A DNA stretch of 64,000 bases from Fusobacterium necrogenes (GTDB taxonomy: Bacteria; Fusobacteriota; Fusobacteriia; Fusobacteriales; Fusobacteriaceae), in the NCBI RefSeq assembly GCF_900450765.1, contig NZ_UGGU01000003.1:62001-126000 (forward strand), read 5' to 3'. The translations under genes and the position numbers were made by a program. This document shows positions 27,785 through 36,768 of the stretch, piece by piece. How positions within the stretch are numbered: the stretch's first letter is position 1; each line of letters opens with the position of its first letter. The notes under the pieces are model-generated. The model saw only the letters and a list, made by a program, of their open reading frames with translations. It was not told where the DNA came from and made no database searches.

Positions 27785-28537
27785 ATGCATGTAAATCATT
27801 ATAAACAGTACAGCCATAATTTAGGAAGAGAGATGGAATTTTTAGTATATGGACATAGTGGAAGACCAATTGTTGTTTTTCCAGCTCAAGATGGAAGATT
27901 CTATGATTTCTATAATTTTGGAATGGTAGATGCAGCTGCTGACTATATAAATCAAGGAAAGATTATGTTATTTTGTGTAGATAGTATAGATGGAGAATCT
28001 TGGTCTAGACTTGGAGAGAATTATGAGGCTAGAATAGAGCAACATAATAGATGGTTTAAATATATAGTAGATGAAGCTATACCTAAATTTAAGCAGATAT
28101 ATGGAGATAGAACAGGAGATTACAACTGTAAATTTATGACAACAGGTTGTAGTATGGGAGCTTACCATGCTTTGAACTTTTTCTTACGTTGCCCAGATAT
28201 TTTTGATGGAGTAATAGCTTTAAGTGGATTATATCATGCAGGTTATTTCTTCCCAAATTACAACAATGGAATGATTTATGAAAACTCTCCAAATGATTAT
28301 ATGAGAAATATGTCTTGGAATCATGAGTTTTTAGGAAAATATAGAAATTCAGATATTATCTTATGCTGTGGTCTAGGTAGATGGGAAGAGGAGTGTATAA
28401 AAGATACTGGAGATTTAAAAAAGGAATTTGATAGATTACAAGTTCCTGTTTGGATAGATTTCTGGGGTTATGATGTAGATCATGACTGGCCTTGGTGGAA
28501 AGTACAATTCCCTTATTTTTTACAATATGTTATATAG
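27785..28537 (+). CDS. Esterase-fold alpha/beta hydrolase (first of two)
   Basis: This 250-residue protein of the putative esterase (Fes/EstD-type) class has no signal peptide. Its nucleophile elbow is TTGCSMGAYHAL with Ser123, and the C-terminal half has WIDFWGYDVDHDWPWW, which should hold the catalytic Asp and His. It begins 14 bases after the ATP-grasp stop, with GGGGAG upstream. It resembles the intracellular esterases of unknown substrate that are often next to ATP-grasp genes. It is unlike a lipase, since no lipid-facing lid is evident. Confidence 0.8.
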   Translation: MHVNHYKQYSHNLGREMEFLVYGHSGRPIVVFPAQDGRFYDFYNFGMVDAAADYINQGKIMLFCVDSIDGESWSRLGENYEARIEQHNRWFKYIVDEAIPKFKQIYGDRTGDYNCKFMTTGCSMGAYHALNFFLRCPDIFDGVIALSGLYHAGYFFPNYNNGMIYENSPNDYMRNMSWNHEFLGKYRNSDIILCCGLGRWEEECIKDTGDLKKEFDRLQVPVWIDFWGYDVDHDWPWWKVQFPYFLQYVI

Positions 28538-28546
28538 GAGTTAAAT

Positions 28547-29311
28547 ATGATACTAAAAGAAAATATATATATTGAACCTTTTAAATTACATAGAACATTA
28601 CATATATACCTTCCAGATGATATACAACCAGATGAAAGATTTCCAGTTATATATATGTTTGATGGACACAATCTATTTTGTGATTCAGATGCTACATATG
28701 GGAAATCATGGGGAATAAAGGATGCTCTTGATACTCATAATCAAAGAATTATAGTGGTAGGATTAGAGTGTAATCATGAAGGAAATATGAGACTTTGTGA
28801 ATTTTCTCCATACTCTTTTAAAGACAAATTTTTTGGAAAGGTTACAGGACTAGGTAAAACTACTACAGAGTGGATATGTGAAACTTTAAAACCATATATA
28901 GATGAAAAATTTCCAACTAAACCTGAGAGAGAGTATACAGCAATAGGTGGAAGTTCAATGGGAGGTTTAATGTCAGTATATGGTCTTGCAGCTAGGTCGG
29001 ATATATTTTCAATGGGAATATGTGTATCTCCTTTTTATGAGCATATTTTTAAAAAATTAGTAGATGATATTTCTAAATTTAAAATTTATAAAAAGACAAA
29101 AGCTTATATTAGCTGGGGAAGATATGAGTTTCACACTAAAAAACAACTAGCAGTTGGAACAGAAAAAAATATGATAGTAACCAGAATTTTTTCACAAAAG
29201 GGAGTTACTGTATATCCTCATATGATGGTAGAGGGAGATCATAATGAGGAATCTTGGGCAAAAGAAACATTGGTTTGGCTTTCTGAAATGGGATTATATA
29301 GAGAGAGATAA
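28547..29311 (+). CDS. Esterase-fold alpha/beta hydrolase (second of two)
   Basis: A 254-residue protein of the same broad class but from a different branch, so it is not a duplication of the first. It has PVIYMFDGHNLF (the early strand-turn with the oxyanion region), the elbow GGSSMGGLMS with Ser137, and VEGDHNEESWAKE with the likely catalytic His. It may act on siderophore or small ester substrates, as related enterochelin-esterase-like proteins do, but that is only a family guess. It starts 9 bases after the previous stop. Confidence 0.8.
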   Translation: MILKENIYIEPFKLHRTLHIYLPDDIQPDERFPVIYMFDGHNLFCDSDATYGKSWGIKDALDTHNQRIIVVGLECNHEGNMRLCEFSPYSFKDKFFGKVTGLGKTTTEWICETLKPYIDEKFPTKPEREYTAIGGSSMGGLMSVYGLAARSDIFSMGICVSPFYEHIFKKLVDDISKFKIYKKTKAYISWGRYEFHTKKQLAVGTEKNMIVTRIFSQKGVTVYPHMMVEGDHNEESWAKETLVWLSEMGLYRER

Positions 29312-29335
29312 GGATGATACAATATTAATAAAAGA

Positions 29336-29364
29336 TTTACAAAGTTTCTAATTTGTGATAAAAT
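29336..29364 (+). promoter_or_regulatory. Promoter of ychF
   Basis: TTTACA (29336-29341), 17 bases, TAAAAT (29359-29364), with TGA ahead of the -10. Start codon 35 bases later. Confidence 0.6.
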
Positions 29365-29399
29365 TTAGAGTAATAAAAAGTTTTAGGAGGAGTTTTTTA

Positions 29400-30497
29400 A
29401 TGATTGGAATAGGAATAGTAGGACTTCCAAATGTAGGGAAATCTACACTTTTTAATGCTATAACAAAAGCTGGGGCAGCAGAAGCAGCGAACTATCCATT
29501 TTGTACAATAGAACCAAATGTAGGAATGGTAACTGTACCAGACTCAAGATTAGATGAATTATCAAAGATAATCAATCCACAAAGAGTAGTTCAAGCAACA
29601 GTGGAGTTTGTGGATATAGCTGGACTTGTAAAGGGAGCAGCAAAAGGAGAGGGACTTGGAAATAAATTTTTGTCAAATATTAGAACAACGGCAGCTATTT
29701 GCCAAGTTGTAAGATGTTTTGAAGATGATAATGTAATCCATGTAAGTGGTTCGGTAGACCCTATAAGGGATATAGAGGTAATTAATACAGAGTTAATTTT
29801 TGCTGATATGGAAACTGTAGATAAAGCTATAGAGAAACATAAAAAATTAGCTATGAATAAAAATAAAGAGTCGATGGCTCTTATGCCAGTTTTAGAAAAG
29901 TGTAAGCTTCACTTAGAAAGCTTTCAACTTTTAAAAACATTATCAATGAATGATGAAGAGTTAGAGTTAGTTAGAACATATCAATTACTAACTTTAAAAC
30001 CTATGATATTTGCAGCTAATGTAGCTGAAGATGATTTAGCAACAGGAAATGAACATGTAGAAAAAGTTAGAGAGTATGCAAAAAAATTAGGGTCAGAAGT
30101 TGTAATAGTATCTGCTAAGGTTGAAGCAGAATTACAAGAGATGGATGATGAAGAGAGTAAAAAAGAGTATTTAGAAGCTTTAGGAGTGGAAGAAGCTGGG
30201 CTTAATAGACTTATTAGGGCTGGATACAAGTTATTAGGACTTCAAACATATTTTACTGCTGGAGTAAAAGAGGTAAGGGCTTGGACAATAAAAATAGGAG
30301 ATACAGCACCAAAAGCAGCAGGAGAGATACATACAGATTTTGAAAAAGGATTTATTAGAGCAAAAGTGGTATCTTTTGATGACTTTATAAAGTATTCTGG
30401 ATGGAAGGGAGCACAAGAAGCTGGTGTTCTTAGGCTAGAAGGAAAAGAGTATATAGTACAAGATGGAGATTTAATGGAATTTTTATTTAATGTGTAG
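29400..30497 (+). CDS. ychF: Redox-regulated ATPase YchF (Obg-like GTPase family)
   Basis: A 365-residue Obg-family protein that prefers ATP. P-loop [13 protein letters not shown] (residues ~8-20), G2 region [13 protein letters not shown]3 [19 protein letters not shown], a coiled-coil insertion, and a TGS-like C-terminus ([32 protein letters not shown]). It associates with ribosomes and regulates stress adaptation. The start at 29400 follows AGGAGGAG; the frame continues 45 bases upstream without a ribosome site. Confidence 0.97.
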   Translation: MIGIGIVGLPNVGKSTLFNAITKAGAAEAANYPFCTIEPNVGMVTVPDSRLDELSKIINPQRVVQATVEFVDIAGLVKGAAKGEGLGNKFLSNIRTTAAICQVVRCFEDDNVIHVSGSVDPIRDIEVINTELIFADMETVDKAIEKHKKLAMNKNKESMALMPVLEKCKLHLESFQLLKTLSMNDEELELVRTYQLLTLKPMIFAANVAEDDLATGNEHVEKVREYAKKLGSEVVIVSAKVEAELQEMDDEESKKEYLEALGVEEAGLNRLIRAGYKLLGLQTYFTAGVKEVRAWTIKIGDTAPKAAGEIHTDFEKGFIRAKVVSFDDFIKYSGWKGAQEAGVLRLEGKEYIVQDGDLMEFLFNV

Positions 30498-30527
30498 AAT
30501 AAAAAATACTTTGTTAAGAAAAATTAC

Positions 30528-30556
30528 TTGACAATATCTAAAAAAGTTAGTAAAAT
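30528..30556 (+). promoter_or_regulatory. Promoter of the yceD-rpmF operon
   Basis: TTGACA (30528-30533), 17 bases, TAAAAT (30551-30556). It lies 30 bases before the yceD start. Confidence 0.75.
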
Positions 30557-30585
30557 ATCTAGGTGTACGATTGGAGGAAATTGTT

Positions 30586-31068
30586 TTGAAATTAGAGATT
30601 AAAAATTTTCAAAACCAAGTTATGAAGTTTGATTTTTATATTAATAATATGGATGATGTTGAACTTCTAGGAAAAGTACATGTTATTGGAACAGCTGTAA
30701 ATAACAATGGAAAGATTGAAATAAATGGGCATTACTCTGTGAGATTAAGAATGCAATGTGTTAGATGTTTGAAGGAGTTGGAGTTAGGATTAGAAAATGA
30801 CTTTACAGGAACTTTTTTGGACGAAATTCAATATACTCAGTATCTAAAGAGCTTGAATACTGAGTGTGTAATTGATAAAAATGAAATCTATGATCCGGTT
30901 GAGAATGGAATTATAGATTTAGCAAACTTAGTGAGAGAGTATATAATATTAGATATGCCACCGTATCCACAGTGTGAACCTGATTGTGAAGATAGTTCAG
31001 AGATAAAAAAACACAGTGATAATGGAATAGATCCACGTTGGCAACAATTATTACAGATAAAAAATTAA
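30586..31068 (+). CDS. yceD: YceD family protein (DUF177)
   Basis: A 160-residue DUF177 protein. The family core CVRCLKELELGLENDFTGTF is present, followed by a cysteine pair (QCEPDCED) and the RWQQL end. YceD is almost always upstream of rpmF, as here, and is thought to act in 23S rRNA or 50S assembly. The start is read as TTG 30586, seven bases after GGAGG; an upstream TTG at 30571 overlaps the site. It is followed by L32 after 36 bases. Confidence 0.9.
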   Translation: MKLEIKNFQNQVMKFDFYINNMDDVELLGKVHVIGTAVNNNGKIEINGHYSVRLRMQCVRCLKELELGLENDFTGTFLDEIQYTQYLKSLNTECVIDKNEIYDPVENGIIDLANLVREYIILDMPPYPQCEPDCEDSSEIKKHSDNGIDPRWQQLLQIKN

Positions 31069-31104
31069 TTTTAAATAAGAATGTAAGTAGGAGGGTAACT
31101 TAAG

Positions 31105-31287
31105 ATGGCAGTACCTAAGAAGAAAACATCTAAAGCTAAGAAAAATATGAGAAGATCTCATCATGCTTTAACTGGAACTGGATTAACAATTTGTGAGAAA
31201 TGTGGAGCTCCAAGAAGACCTCATAGAGTATGTCTTTCATGTGGAGATTACAATGGAAAACAAGTTCTAGTAGGACAAGCTGAGTAA
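31105..31287 (+). CDS. rpmF: 50S ribosomal protein L32
   Basis: A 60-residue L32 with the standard N-terminus [22 protein letters not shown] and a full zinc-binding set, CEKCGAP...CLSCGDY. The four-cysteine form is the zinc-containing version. AGGAGGG is 7 bases upstream. It is in an operon with yceD and ends at a clear terminator. Confidence 0.98.
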   Translation: MAVPKKKTSKAKKNMRRSHHALTGTGLTICEKCGAPRRPHRVCLSCGDYNGKQVLVGQAE

Positions 31288-31312
31288 TTAGATGTTTAGT
31301 TAGATAGAAAAG

Positions 31313-31338
31313 GACAAGATAAGCTCTTGTCTTTTTTT
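31313..31338 (+). terminator. Terminator of yceD-rpmF
   Basis: GACAAGA - 5-base loop - TCTTGTC, followed by a T run of seven. Confidence 0.85.
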
Positions 31339-31420
31339 ATTACAAATCATAGAAAATATTTTTAAATTTTATAAATATGATGTATAATAAAGAGAGATAA
31401 TTTTTTATAGGAGGATTGTA

Positions 31421-32440
31421 ATGAAAGTAGCCTTGGATGCTATGGGTGGGGATAAGGCACCTTTTGAAACTATAAAAGGAGCTATGAAAGCTCTAGAAGA
31501 AATAGAAACTTTACATCTTGTATTTGTTGGAAAAAAAGAGAGTATAGAGGAAGAATTAAAAAGATATAAATACGATTCTTCAAGAATTGAGATAGTAGAT
31601 GCAAGAGAAGTTATAGAGATGACAGATGAACCTGTAACAGCTGTAAAAGCTAAAAAAGACTCTTCTATGAATAGAACTTTGGAATTAGTAAAGGATGGAG
31701 TTGTAGATGCCTCTGTATCAGCTGGAAATACTGGTGCTTTAATAACAGCAAGCCAACTTAAATTAAAAAGAATAAAGGGAGTACTTAGACCAGCTATTGC
31801 AACAATGTTTCCTAATAAAAAAGATAAAATGTTGATATTAGATGTTGGAGCAACAGCAGATTGTAAACCAGAGTTTTTAAATCAATATGCTATTATGGGA
31901 TCAAAATATTTAGAAATACTATTAGGAATGAAAAATCCAGCTGTAGGATTACTTAATATAGGGACAGAAGAAGGAAAGGGAAATGAAATTACAAGAGAAG
32001 CATATAATCTCTTAAAAGCAAATAAAGGGATAAATTTTGTTGGAAATGTAGAAGGAACAGAAGTAATGAATGGAAAGATAGATGTTGTAGTTACTGATGG
32101 TTTTACTGGAAATATGGTATTAAAAACAGCTGAAGGAGTTGCAAAGGTTATAGTTTCATCTTTAAAAGAGGAAATAAATAAATCTTTTATCTATAAATTG
32201 GGAGCGCTATTGGTGAAACCTGCTATAAAGCGTTTAGGGAAAAAAGTTGATTCTTCTGAATATGGAGGAGCTATGTTTTTAGGGCTGAATGGTCTTTCTA
32301 TCAAGGCGCATGGAAACTCAGATTCAAATGGTATAAAAAATGCTATTAAAGTAGCAAATAAGTTTGCAGAAATGAATTTTGTAGAAGAGTTAAAAAATGC
32401 TATAGATATGGGAGATAGTGACGAAAAAAACCTAGATTAG
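31421..32440 (+). CDS. plsX: Phosphate acyltransferase PlsX
   Basis: A 339-residue enzyme that makes acyl-phosphate from acyl-ACP to start phospholipid synthesis. Conserved stretches: VALDAMGGDKAPFETIKG at the N-terminus, SAGNTGALITASQ, RPAIATMFPN, LLNIGTEEGKG and VTDGFTGNMVLKTAEG. GGAGG precedes the ATG by six bases. It is the first gene of the plsX-fabH-fabD-acpP-fabF-rnc cluster, and fabH starts 8 bases after it. Confidence 0.97.
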   Translation: MKVALDAMGGDKAPFETIKGAMKALEEIETLHLVFVGKKESIEEELKRYKYDSSRIEIVDAREVIEMTDEPVTAVKAKKDSSMNRTLELVKDGVVDASVSAGNTGALITASQLKLKRIKGVLRPAIATMFPNKKDKMLILDVGATADCKPEFLNQYAIMGSKYLEILLGMKNPAVGLLNIGTEEGKGNEITREAYNLLKANKGINFVGNVEGTEVMNGKIDVVVTDGFTGNMVLKTAEGVAKVIVSSLKEEINKSFIYKLGALLVKPAIKRLGKKVDSSEYGGAMFLGLNGLSIKAHGNSDSNGIKNAIKVANKFAEMNFVEELKNAIDMGDSDEKNLD

Positions 32441-32448
32441 GAGGAAAA

Positions 32449-33441
32449 ATGAAGTTTAAAAGTGTAGGTATAAAAGGATTAGGGTATTATGTACCAGAGA
32501 AAAAAATGACTAACTTTGATTTTGAAAAAATAATAGATACAAGTGATGAGTGGATAAGAACAAGAACAGGAATTGAAGAAAGAAGATTTGCTGCTCCAGA
32601 TCAGGCTACTTCAGATTTATGTGTAGAAGCAGCTAGAAAAGCAATAGAAGCTTCAGGAATAGTAAAAGAGGACATAGACATGATATTAGTAGCTACATGT
32701 AGTCCAGATTATCTTGTTCAGGCTACAGCTTGTTTAGTTCAAAAGAAATTGAATTTGAAGAGTATACCAGCCTGTGATTTGAATGCTGCTTGTAGTAGTT
32801 TTATATATGGACTTACTGTAGCAACAGGGATGATAAAAGGAGGAGTGTATAAAAACATTCTAGTTATAGGTGCCGAAACTCTTTCAAGAATAATAGATAT
32901 GCAAGATAGAAACACTTGTATATTATTTGGTGATGGGGCAGCTGCAGCGGTAGTGGGAGAAGTAGAGGATGGGTACGGAATTTTATCTTCATATCTAGGA
33001 GCTGAAGGAGAAGATGAAGAAGTTTTAAGAACTCCAGCTGGTGGAACAAAGAAACCAAATACCATGGAAACAATAGCAAATAGGGAGAACTTTTTAAAAA
33101 TGAAAGGGCAAGAGGTATTTAAATTTGCAGTACATGCTTTACCTAATGCAACAAGTCAAGCATTAGAAAAAGCTGAAATAAAAGCTGAAGATTTATTTAT
33201 GGTATTCCCGCATCAAGCAAATGTGAGAATAATAGAATCAGCAGCAAAAAGATTGAATTTGCCTATTGATAAATTTTATATGAATTTACAAAGATTTGGG
33301 AATACATCGTCTGCTTCTGTAGGATTAGCATTAGGAGAAGCGTTGGAAAAAGGAATGATAAAAAAAGGAGATATGATAGCTCTTACAGGATTTGGAGCCG
33401 GACTTACTTATGGTTCTATAATTATGAAATGGGCATACTAA
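32449..33441 (+). CDS. fabH: 3-oxoacyl-ACP synthase III (FabH)
   Basis: A 330-residue initiating condensing enzyme of type II fatty-acid synthesis. The catalytic Cys is Cys115 in NAACSSFIYGL. The His is in FPHQANVRI and the Asn in RFGNTSSASV, completing the Cys-His-Asn triad. An opening GIKGLGYYVPEKKMTN and DTSDEWIRTRTGIEERR are typical. It condenses acetyl-CoA (or a branched starter) with malonyl-ACP; the starter specificity cannot be read from sequence. AGGAGG is 7 bases before the ATG. Confidence 0.97.
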   Translation: MKFKSVGIKGLGYYVPEKKMTNFDFEKIIDTSDEWIRTRTGIEERRFAAPDQATSDLCVEAARKAIEASGIVKEDIDMILVATCSPDYLVQATACLVQKKLNLKSIPACDLNAACSSFIYGLTVATGMIKGGVYKNILVIGAETLSRIIDMQDRNTCILFGDGAAAAVVGEVEDGYGILSSYLGAEGEDEEVLRTPAGGTKKPNTMETIANRENFLKMKGQEVFKFAVHALPNATSQALEKAEIKAEDLFMVFPHQANVRIIESAAKRLNLPIDKFYMNLQRFGNTSSASVGLALGEALEKGMIKKGDMIALTGFGAGLTYGSIIMKWAY

Positions 33442-33462
33442 ATATAGTTATGCCAATAAATA

Positions 33463-33491
33463 TTGACATATTTAAAATGCTATGATATATT
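33463..33491 (+). promoter_or_regulatory. Promoter of fabD
   Basis: TTGACA (33463-33468), 17 bases, TATATT (33486-33491), TGA before the -10. It gives the fabD-acpP part its own start, inside the larger cluster. Confidence 0.75.
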
Positions 33492-33523
33492 AAAAGACAG
33501 GTGTTTTATTTAAGGAGGGAAGT

Positions 33524-34435
33524 ATGTCGAAAATAGCTTTTGTTTTTCCGGGACAAGGGACCCAATATGTTGGAATGGGAAAAGAACTATATGAGAATAA
33601 TGAAATAGCTAAACAGGAATTTGATAACTTATTTTCAAAATTAGATTTTGATTTGAAAACAGTTATGTTTGAAGGACCGGAAGAAATATTAAAAGAGACT
33701 AAGAATACGCAGCCAGCAATAGTATCTATGAGCTTAATTTTAAAAAAACTATTAGAGGCCAAGGGAATAAAAGCTGATTATGTGGCAGGACATTCAGTTG
33801 GAGAGTATGCTGCTTTTGGAGCAGCTGGCTATTTATCAATAGAAGATACGGTGAAACTTACTTCAGCTAGAGGTAAATTTATGAGTGAGGTAGCTCAGAA
33901 AATAAATGGAGGAATGGCTGCTATAATTGGATTAGATTCTGATAAAATAGTTGAAGTCTTAAAAGGTGTAGAAGGAGTAGTAGAAGCTGTAAATTTTAAT
34001 GAACCTAAGCAAACTGTAATAGCTGGAGAAAAGGAAGCTATAGCAAAAGCTTGTGAGGCTTTAAAAGAAGCTGGTGCGAAAAGAGCTATGCCATTAGCTG
34101 TATCAGGACCATTTCATTCATCACTTATGAAAGAAGCTGGAGAGAAATTAAAAGATGAGGCTGAAAAATATGAATTTAATATGACTGATATAAAGTTAGT
34201 AGCAAATACAACAGCTGAAATTTTGACATCAATAGAAGCTATAAAAAATGAAATATATAGACAGAGTTTTGGACCAGTAAAATGGGTAGATACTATAAAA
34301 AAATTGAAATCTGAGGGAGTAACAACTATTTACGAAATAGGCCCTGGAAAGGTATTAGCTGGACTTATAAAAAAAATTGATAAAGAAATTGAAGTAAAAA
34401 ATATAGAAAAACTTGAAGATTTGTTAAATATATAG
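33524..34435 (+). CDS. fabD: Malonyl-CoA:ACP transacylase FabD
   Basis: A 303-residue enzyme that loads malonate onto ACP. Conserved stretches: FPGQGTQYVGMGKELYE, the active serine in GHSVGEYAA (Ser91), the arginine in SARGKFM, and the His in VSGPFHSSLM. It starts behind GGAGGGAAG. The ACP gene follows 60 bases on. Confidence 0.96.
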   Translation: MSKIAFVFPGQGTQYVGMGKELYENNEIAKQEFDNLFSKLDFDLKTVMFEGPEEILKETKNTQPAIVSMSLILKKLLEAKGIKADYVAGHSVGEYAAFGAAGYLSIEDTVKLTSARGKFMSEVAQKINGGMAAIIGLDSDKIVEVLKGVEGVVEAVNFNEPKQTVIAGEKEAIAKACEALKEAGAKRAMPLAVSGPFHSSLMKEAGEKLKDEAEKYEFNMTDIKLVANTTAEILTSIEAIKNEIYRQSFGPVKWVDTIKKLKSEGVTTIYEIGPGKVLAGLIKKIDKEIEVKNIEKLEDLLNI

Positions 34436-34495
34436 TAAAATCTATTATATATAACGTTTTTTAAATATAAAGAAAAAATTAAGGAGGAAGAAAAA

Positions 34496-34717
34496 ATGTT
34501 AGATAAAGTAAGAGAAATAGTAGTTGAGCAATTAGGAGTAGATCCTGAGCAAGTAGTACCTGAGGCAAATTTTGTAGAGGATTTAGGAGCAGACTCACTA
34601 GATACAGTTGAATTAATAATGGCTTTTGAAGAGGAGTTTGATGTAGAAATTCCTGATACAGATGCTGAAAAAATTAAAACAGTTCAAGACGTTATTGATT
34701 ATATCGAATCTAAATAA
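34496..34717 (+). CDS. acpP: Acyl carrier protein
   Basis: A 73-residue ACP. The phosphopantetheine attachment serine is in the motif [12 protein letters not shown]. The protein is very acidic, as expected, and its end ([18 protein letters not shown]) is typical. AAGGAGGAAG lies 7 bases before ATG. It is the carrier for FabD, FabF and, in phospholipid synthesis, PlsX. Confidence 0.98.
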   Translation: MLDKVREIVVEQLGVDPEQVVPEANFVEDLGADSLDTVELIMAFEEEFDVEIPDTDAEKIKTVQDVIDYIESK

Positions 34718-34725
34718 TAAAAAAA

Positions 34726-34747
34726 ACGGGGTATGAAAGTACCCCGT
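34726..34747 (+). terminator. Hairpin between acpP and fabF
   Basis: ACGGGGTA - 6-base loop - TACCCCGT, with an A run just before it and only weak T content after it. On the plus strand it may be a partial terminator or attenuator that raises acpP over fabF, as ACP is needed in excess. The A run makes a better terminator for the opposite strand. Confidence 0.65.
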
Positions 34748-34790
34748 TGCTTATATATACTTATATCTATAAAAAAATTGAGGTGGTATT

Positions 34791-36029
34791 GTGAATAGAG
34801 TAGTAGTTACAGGAATAGGACTTATAACTGCATTAGGAACGGGTATTGAAAAGAGTTGGAAAAGAATTATAGCTGGGGAAACAGGAGTAGGGAAAATAGA
34901 ATCTTATGATGCTACTGATATGTCTGTACAAATAGCAGCCGAGGTAAAAGATTTTGATCCTATTGAATTTGGAATTGAGAAAAAAGAGGTAAAAAAATTA
35001 GCTAGAAACACTCAGTTTGCTATTGCAGCTACAAAGATGGCATTGGAGGATTCTAAATTAGTAATTGATGAAAATAATGCTGAAGATGTAGGAGTAATAG
35101 TTTCTTCTGGTATAGGTGGAATTGAGATATTTGAAGCTCAACATCAAGCAATGTTAGAAAAGGGAGTAAAAAGAATATCTCCATTTACTATTCCAGCTAT
35201 GATAGCTAATATGGCTTCTGGAAATATAGGAATATATTTTGGGGCAAAAGGACCTAATAAATCGATAGTTACAGCTTGTGCATCAGGAACACATTCAGTA
35301 GGAGATGCTTTTGAAATAATAAAAAATGGAAGAGCAAAAGTTATGATAACTGGAGGAACTGAAGCAGCTATTACTCCATTTGCTATGAATGGATTTGCTA
35401 ATATGAAAGCTTTGTCTACAAGAAATGATGAGCCAGAAAAAGCTTCAAGACCTTTTAGTGCTGATAGAGATGGATTCGTAATGGGAGAAGGAGCGGGAAT
35501 ATTAATTCTTGAAGAACTTGAATATGCAAAGGCAAGAGGAGCAAAAATTTATGCTGAGGTGGTAGGATATGGAGAAACTTGTGATGCTTACCATATTACA
35601 GCTCCAGTAGATGGTGGGGAAGGAGCTGCAAGATCATTTAAAATGGCTCTTAAAGAGGGAAATATAAATTTAGAGGAAGTAACGTATATAAATGCACACG
35701 GAACATCTACCCCTGCAAATGATAAAAATGAAACAGCAGCAATAAAAGCTGTATTTGGAGATCATGCTAAGAATTTAATGGTTTCATCAACAAAAGGGGC
35801 AACAGGTCATGGATTAGGTGCAGCTGGAGGAATAGAAGCCGTTATTATAGCTAAAGCTATATTTGAAGGAGTAGTTCCACCTACAATAAATTATGATAAT
35901 CCAGATGAAGACTGTGACTTAAATTATGTGCCAAATGTAGCAGTAGAGAAAGAGATAGATGTAGCTATGTCAAGTTCATTAGGTTTTGGAGGGCATAATG
36001 CTGTAATAGCTATGAGAAAATATAAATAA
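34791..36029 (+). CDS. fabF: 3-oxoacyl-ACP synthase II (FabF)
   Basis: A 412-residue elongating condensing enzyme with the Cys-His-His triad: VTACASGTHSVGDA, NAHGTSTPANDKNE and GATGHGLGAAGG. GTG start after GAGGTGGTATT. It extends acyl chains, and with temperature-dependent activity in some bacteria adjusts unsaturation. Next gene 17 bases on. FabF is the last fatty-acid gene in the cluster; fabG, fabZ and fabI/K are not in this window. Confidence 0.97.
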   Translation: MNRVVVTGIGLITALGTGIEKSWKRIIAGETGVGKIESYDATDMSVQIAAEVKDFDPIEFGIEKKEVKKLARNTQFAIAATKMALEDSKLVIDENNAEDVGVIVSSGIGGIEIFEAQHQAMLEKGVKRISPFTIPAMIANMASGNIGIYFGAKGPNKSIVTACASGTHSVGDAFEIIKNGRAKVMITGGTEAAITPFAMNGFANMKALSTRNDEPEKASRPFSADRDGFVMGEGAGILILEELEYAKARGAKIYAEVVGYGETCDAYHITAPVDGGEGAARSFKMALKEGNINLEEVTYINAHGTSTPANDKNETAAIKAVFGDHAKNLMVSSTKGATGHGLGAAGGIEAVIIAKAIFEGVVPPTINYDNPDEDCDLNYVPNVAVEKEIDVAMSSSLGFGGHNAVIAMRKYK

Positions 36030-36045
36030 GTTTTTAGGAGGAAAA

Positions 36046-36768
36046 ATGAAGAAAAATTATTTAGATTTTGAAAAAAATCTTGGTTATTCTTTCAAAAATA
36101 AAGAACTTCTAAAAAATTCACTTATTCATCGTTCGTTTGGAAATGAGCATAGAAGATATAAAAAAATAAGTAATGAAAGACTAGAACTGCTAGGAGATGC
36201 AGTTCTAGATCTTGTTGTTACTGAATATTTATACAGAAGTTATGCTAACTCAACAGAAGGAGATCTAGCAAAAGTCAAATCGATGGTAGTGAGTGAACCA
36301 GTTTTAGCTGGAATTTCTAAAAAATTACAAGTAGGGAAGTATCTTTTGCTTAGTAGAGGAGAAGAACTAACTGGTGGAAGAGAAAGAAGTTCTATACTAG
36401 GAGATGCTTTTGAGGCTATCTTAGGAGCTATATATATGGATTCAAATTTTGAAACTGCTAAGGAATTCGTATTAACACATATAAAAAATTTGATAGATAC
36501 AGTTGATAGTAATGAGGAAATTTTAGATTTTAAAACAATTCTTCAAGAATATAGTCAGAAAATTTATAGAGTTATTCCAGAATATGTAGTTGTAAAAGAG
36601 ATAGGTCCAGATCATCAAAAAATGTTTGAGATAGAAGCAAAAATAAATAATGGTATAGATGAAGAACAGTCAGATATAGGGACTGGGAAAAATAAAAAGA
36701 CTGCCGAACAGGCAGCGGCAAAAGCATTATGTAAAAAATTGGGAGTAAAAATTCATGAAACATTATAA
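36046..36768 (+). CDS. rnc: Ribonuclease III
   Basis: This 240-residue double-strand-specific endonuclease processes rRNA precursors. The catalytic signature is NERLELLGDAVLDLV with the metal-binding Glu/Asp, and a second acidic site sits in GDAFEAILGAIYMD. A double-stranded RNA-binding domain (about residues 165-235, FKTILQEYSQKIYRVIP ... KKTAEQAAAKALCKKLG) follows. AGGAGG is 7 bases before ATG. It overlaps the radical SAM gene by 14 bases, implying coupling. Confidence 0.97.
   Translation: MKKNYLDFEKNLGYSFKNKELLKNSLIHRSFGNEHRRYKKISNERLELLGDAVLDLVVTEYLYRSYANSTEGDLAKVKSMVVSEPVLAGISKKLQVGKYLLLSRGEELTGGRERSSILGDAFEAILGAIYMDSNFETAKEFVLTHIKNLIDTVDSNEEILDFKTILQEYSQKIYRVIPEYVVVKEIGPDHQKMFEIEAKINNGIDEEQSDIGTGKNKKTAEQAAAKALCKKLGVKIHETL

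Noticed and set aside
34726-34747. acpP-fabF hairpin as a full terminator
   Set aside because: No T run follows on the plus strand, so I describe it as attenuator-like only.
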